Source: Halothiobacillus sp. (GTDB lineage Bacteria > Pseudomonadota > Gammaproteobacteria > Halothiobacillales > Halothiobacillaceae). Taken from it: a stretch of 64,000 nt of DNA. Below the pieces are notes generated by a model. That model did not search any database. It saw nothing but the letters and a program-made list of their open reading frames with translations, and was not told the DNA's origin. The position numbers and the translations under genes are program-made. Below, piece after piece: positions 60,751 through 64,000 of the stretch. Each line of letters starts with the position of its first letter. Position 1 is the first letter of the stretch. Where the stretch lies: positions 1-64,000 of the forward strand of contig JAGUXT010000059.1 in NCBI GenBank assembly GCA_020061705.1, written 5' to 3'.

Positions 60751-63168
60751 ATGCGACAGCATAAAGCAGTCATCACCTTGTATCCACGTCCCCCATACAC
60801 TCTTGCTCTGAGCCATCCTTACACCGTGCGTCATTTTTTTTTCACCGTACTTAAACTCGGTCTGGCACTTTTTGTTGTCGGCGCGCTTGCCATAAGTTTG
60901 TATGCCACCCACCTGGATCGCATTGTGCAGGAGCGTTTTTCCGGCAGTTTGTGGGCTCTGCCCGCCAAGGTGTACGCGCGGGCCATGGAGTTGTACGCAG
61001 GCTTGCCGCTGTCCCCGGCGCAACTGGAACGCGAGTTGCGCCGTCTTGGTTATCGTAGTGTCGAGGGTGAGCCGCGTGCCGGTGAATACCGCAAGGCTGG
61101 CACGGAGTGGGAGGTGTTCGCACGTCATGCCGAACATTTCGATGGCGAGGAGCCGGAGCGTTTGTTGCGCCTGCGTTTTGAGGGCGAGCGTTTGGTGGGA
61201 TTATGGGATGCCGCGCGCACTCCGGTCGCCATTGCGCGGCTTGATCCGCTGGTGATTGGCAGCTTTTATCCTGACAAGCAGGAAGACCGGGTCATGCTGC
61301 GTTTGCAGGACACGCCACCCGTGTTGGTACACGCGCTTCTGGCTGTTGAGGACCAATCCTTCTTTGAGCATCACGGCGTGAACCCGTGGGCGATTATGCG
61401 CGCCATGTTGGTGAATATCGGCAGCGGCGAGCTGACCCAGGGCGGCAGTACGATTACCCAGCAGCTCGCCAAGAACTTCTTTTTGAGCCATGAACGCACC
61501 TATGTGCGCAAGCTGAATGAGCTGATTATGGCGATTGAGCTGGAACTGCATTACAGCAAGGAACAGATTCTTGAGGCATACCTGAATGAGGTCTGGCTGG
61601 GGCAGGAGGGGAGCCGTGCCATTCATGGCTTTGGTTTGGCGAGTGAGTTTTATTTTGGCCGACCCATTGCCGAACTTAGCCCTGACCAAGTGGCCACGCT
61701 GGTGGCCATGGTCAAAGGAGCAAGTTATTACAACCCACGGCGTAACCCGGAGCGCACCCTGGAACGGCGCAACGTCGTGCTGGGCGTGATGGCGCAACAA
61801 GGCTTGCTCAAGCCGGAGCAGCTTGATCTTTGGCGGGCACGCCCCTTGGGGGTGACGGAGAACGCCAATGCTGGTCAGGGGGTCTATCCGTCCTTTTTAC
61901 AGCTTGTAGGTCAACAGCTTAGAAAGGAATACAATGAAAAGGCCTTAAGTACTTTGGGGCTGAAAATCTACACTACGCTGGATCCTGAGGCGCAAATGCA
62001 GGTGGAGAAAGCCGTGGCGGAACAGCTGCCTGTGCTGGAGAAGTCGCGCAAATTGCCGGTGGATAGTTTGCAGGCTGCGGTGGTGATTACCGAGCCCGTG
62101 TCGGGCGAGATTTTGGCCATGTTGGGTGATCGCAATGCGCGCTTTGCCGGCTTTAACCGTGCACTGGATGCGCGACGTCCAATTGGCTCGCTAGTCAAAC
62201 CGGCGATTTATCTCACCGCACTGGAAAGGCCAGCGCAATTTACCTTGAGCAGCCTGATTGCGGATGAGCCGATGACCATCAATCAGGCGGGCAGTGTACC
62301 GTGGTCGCCGCAAAATTATGATCATCGTTTTAGGGGTGATGTACCTCTGTACAGGGCGTTGGCGAACTCGCTCAACCTGCCCGCCGTGCGCGTGGGGCTG
62401 GATGTAGGCGTGCAGGAGGTTGCGGCAACGGTGGAGCGTTTGGGCGGGCGGGCACCGGACAAACCCACCCCCTCCATGCTTTTGGGGGCGCTGGATATGG
62501 CGCCGCTTGAAGTGACGCAGATGATGCAAACCCTGGCGGCAGGTGGTTTCCGCACGCCAATGCGGGCGATTCGTGCCGTATTGGATGCCGATGGCAAGCC
62601 TTTGGCGCGTTATGTTTTAACCGTACGTCAGGATGCGCAGCCGCAGCCGGTGTTTTTGGTCACCTACGCCATGCAGGCCACAGTACGGGAGGGCACGGCA
62701 GCGGCGCTTGGGCGGGCCTTGCCTGCGCTGCGACTGGCGGGCAAAACGGGGACAACCAATGATATGCGTGATAGCTGGTTCGCTGGTTTTTCTGCCGATC
62801 GTTTGATGGTGGTTTGGGTTGGGCGTGATGATAATCAGCCGACCAAGCTGACCGGTGGCAGCGGCGCCTTGCCGATTTTTGCGCAAGTTATGCGTGCGCT
62901 GCCGCAGCAGCCGCGTCCGGCAGAGGCTCCACCGGGCGTGGAGTGGGTGACTACGGACTTGAGCACTGGACGACGCGCCACAGCGGCCTGTCCCGGTGCG
63001 GTGGAATTACCGTATATTGAGGGCAGTGCGCCAGTGGAATGGAGTGGCTGTGGCGAGAGTGCGCCGAATGGCTTTCTTGATCCAGCAGGCCATTCCGGGG
63101 CGCGGGGAGCCGACAGCAGTAGCAATGAAGAGTCGCTGGTGGATTGGCTGAATAAAATCCTTCCTTAA
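60751..63168 (+). CDS. mrcB: Penicillin-binding protein 1B (bifunctional)
   Basis: 805 residues (a GTG 25 codons in is an alternative start). One N-terminal membrane anchor (about 32-52), a UB2H-like segment, a GT51 transglycosylase (EDQSFFEHHGVNPWAIMRA, GGSTITQQLAKN) and a transpeptidase with SLVK (active Ser in RPIGSLVKP) and KTGTTND. It polymerises and cross-links peptidoglycan in the periplasm. The lipoprotein gene that follows may belong to the same function. Confidence 0.96.
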   Translation: MRQHKAVITLYPRPPYTLALSHPYTVRHFFFTVLKLGLALFVVGALAISLYATHLDRIVQERFSGSLWALPAKVYARAMELYAGLPLSPAQLERELRRLGYRSVEGEPRAGEYRKAGTEWEVFARHAEHFDGEEPERLLRLRFEGERLVGLWDAARTPVAIARLDPLVIGSFYPDKQEDRVMLRLQDTPPVLVHALLAVEDQSFFEHHGVNPWAIMRAMLVNIGSGELTQGGSTITQQLAKNFFLSHERTYVRKLNELIMAIELELHYSKEQILEAYLNEVWLGQEGSRAIHGFGLASEFYFGRPIAELSPDQVATLVAMVKGASYYNPRRNPERTLERRNVVLGVMAQQGLLKPEQLDLWRARPLGVTENANAGQGVYPSFLQLVGQQLRKEYNEKALSTLGLKIYTTLDPEAQMQVEKAVAEQLPVLEKSRKLPVDSLQAAVVITEPVSGEILAMLGDRNARFAGFNRALDARRPIGSLVKPAIYLTALERPAQFTLSSLIADEPMTINQAGSVPWSPQNYDHRFRGDVPLYRALANSLNLPAVRVGLDVGVQEVAATVERLGGRAPDKPTPSMLLGALDMAPLEVTQMMQTLAAGGFRTPMRAIRAVLDADGKPLARYVLTVRQDAQPQPVFLVTYAMQATVREGTAAALGRALPALRLAGKTGTTNDMRDSWFAGFSADRLMVVWVGRDDNQPTKLTGGSGALPIFAQVMRALPQQPRPAEAPPGVEWVTTDLSTGRRATAACPGAVELPYIEGSAPVEWSGCGESAPNGFLDPAGHSGARGADSSSNEESLVDWLNKILP

Positions 63169-63197
63169 ATTTTGTGTGACTTATGACGTACAACAGC

Positions 63198-63938
63198 ATG
63201 AAAAATAATCGTTTTTTAATCATTTTAATTGCGGGCGGCCTGCTTTCGGCCTGCTCCACACCACAAGCGCCGTCAATATACAAAGGTGAACCAACGGTCA
63301 AACCCGCACCCAAGGTCGATCCCAATGCTCCGGTCGTGCGTGCCTTGTCTGCCCCCGGATTCAAGGAGACTCCGCTGGAGGCCAAGCCTTTGCCTGCCAA
63401 GCCATTGAATAGTTACGCGCCAAGTGCAGTCGCGCCGAGTGTGCCCATGGCTCCGGGGGTGGATTATGCACAGTCTGCAAATACACAAGTCGCTGCGGCG
63501 AGTTCCCAAGCAAGTATGGGAGTGACTTTGGCTTCGAAGCAGGCGAGTGCTACCAGTGCCACGACCACCGCCAAAATCAATGACGGAGTGGGGCAGGTTA
63601 ATCAAGCCGCTGTGGCGACGAGCAGCAAGGCGGCAGGTGCAGTGGCATTGCCCGCAGCCAGTTTGAGCGGCAGCCCGGCAGCGCGTGAATTGGCGAGCAG
63701 CGCCGATGCGTCGATGGCGCGGGGCGATTTGACTGCTTCGGCAGCCAGTTTGGAGCGGGCATTGCGTATTGAGCCGAACAATGCAGGATTGTGGTCACGC
63801 CTTGCAGAGGTGCGTTTGCGTCAGGGTGATACAGCACAAGCCGAACAGCTGGCGCTCAAGGCCAATGGACTTGCGGGCGCAGATGCCGCCTTGCGCGCGC
63901 GCAATGACAAGATCGTCGCACAGGCGCGTGGACGTTAA
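63198..63938 (+). CDS. Lipoprotein with TPR-like C-terminus
   Basis: 246 residues from MKNNRFLIILIAGG. The lipobox is LLSACS. Residues about 25-165 are low-complexity, Ala/Pro/Ser-rich and probably a flexible linker. The last 80 residues form about two TPR repeats (MARGDLTASAASLERALRIE, LWSRLAEVRLRQGDTAQAEQ). It lies 29 bp after mrcB and may be an outer-membrane partner that activates it, by analogy with LpoB (analogy only, not homology). Confidence 0.75.
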   Translation: MKNNRFLIILIAGGLLSACSTPQAPSIYKGEPTVKPAPKVDPNAPVVRALSAPGFKETPLEAKPLPAKPLNSYAPSAVAPSVPMAPGVDYAQSANTQVAAASSQASMGVTLASKQASATSATTTAKINDGVGQVNQAAVATSSKAAGAVALPAASLSGSPAARELASSADASMARGDLTASAASLERALRIEPNNAGLWSRLAEVRLRQGDTAQAEQLALKANGLAGADAALRARNDKIVAQARGR

Positions 63939-64000
63939 TTGAGCCCGAAGCAAAGTCCATCAGCGCTGCTGGGAGCTTGCGGCCCGTTTGCTGAGAACAA
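63939..64000 (+). CDS. Start of a DinG/YoaA-like helicase gene (truncated by window edge)
   Basis: From a TTG directly after the preceding stop the frame reads SPKQSPSALLGACGPFAEN, resembling the 'LLG..GPFA' start of DinG/YoaA-type superfamily 2 helicases. Only 20 codons are visible and the start codon is unusual. Confidence 0.4.
   Translation, partial: MSPKQSPSALLGACGPFAEN

Noticed and set aside
60730-61137. N-terminal extension of the kinase/ATPase protein
   Set aside because: The extra 136 residues overlap the mrcB start and promoter and show no conserved sequence; the internal ATG gives the normal family length.

Overview
The window looks like a chromosomal segment of a gammaproteobacterium with a sulfur-oxidising, probably chemolithotrophic lifestyle. 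The taxonomic hint comes from NudE, YcgL, GlnS, the LpxB/LpxH pair and the AddAB-like repair pair. The lifestyle hint comes from SoxY/SoxZ. No intact rRNA or canonical tRNA gene and no CRISPR array was seen.

Region 1 (1-4.6 kb) is accessory DNA on the minus strand. It holds an IS3-type element end, a transglutaminase-like protein, a 37-codon tautomerase remnant, a 923-residue collagen-like protein and a lipoprotein. Integron attC-like sites separate several of these, with stop codons embedded in the R'' boxes and no integrase in view. Region 2 (5.3-12.3 kb) is an integrated element: a metal-binding/hydrolase-like protein, a YqaJ recombinase, DUF932, a zinc-ribbon/glycine-zipper protein, an inovirus Gp2-type HUH protein and a tyrosine integrase beside a 3' fragment that looks like tRNA-Pro. 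Hairpin terminators separate its genes. Region 3 (12.8-14.15 kb) is a low-GC two-gene unit: a precursor-like peptide with an internal in-frame duplication and a radical SAM enzyme, ending in an attC-like palindrome. This is a candidate RiPP system.

From 14.4 to 35 kb mostly core genes follow: YefM-YoeB, gamma-glutamyltransferase, a HigBA module bracketed by a duplicated lpxB tail, lpxB with gnnB/gnnA-like genes (a 2,3-diamino-sugar lipid A), rnhB, lpxH, ppiB, an RRM protein and cysS. Next come soxYZ with a sigma-54 promoter and TTGCA repeats beside an NtrC-type two-component system, then an ScsD/TlpA-like thioredoxin, nudE, cysQ, ycgL, an MTA/SAH deaminase-like hydrolase and VapBC. From 35 to 42 kb lie a 2OG oxygenase and a convergent AddB-like/AddA-like pair. 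From 42.0 to 44.4 kb a second cassette-like cluster (DUF3224, HEPN-like, HNH-like) carries two attC-like sites.

After glnS and fdxA comes the most striking locus (47.4-49.8 kb). Two tandem small-RNA genes with their own sigma-70 promoters precede a Ro60/TROVE (rsr) gene. Each folds as a circularly permuted tRNA closed by a Y-type stem. The second keeps a full anticodon arm (GCU) and an encoded CCA. The rest holds mutS, a ParDE-like pair, moeB, an arsenate reductase, and a SigF-NrsF / YedZ1-YedY1 / methionine-rich-peptide regulon of the reactive-chlorine-defence type with two matching ECF promoters. It ends with a kinase/ATPase protein, mrcB, a TPR lipoprotein and the start of a DinG-like helicase.
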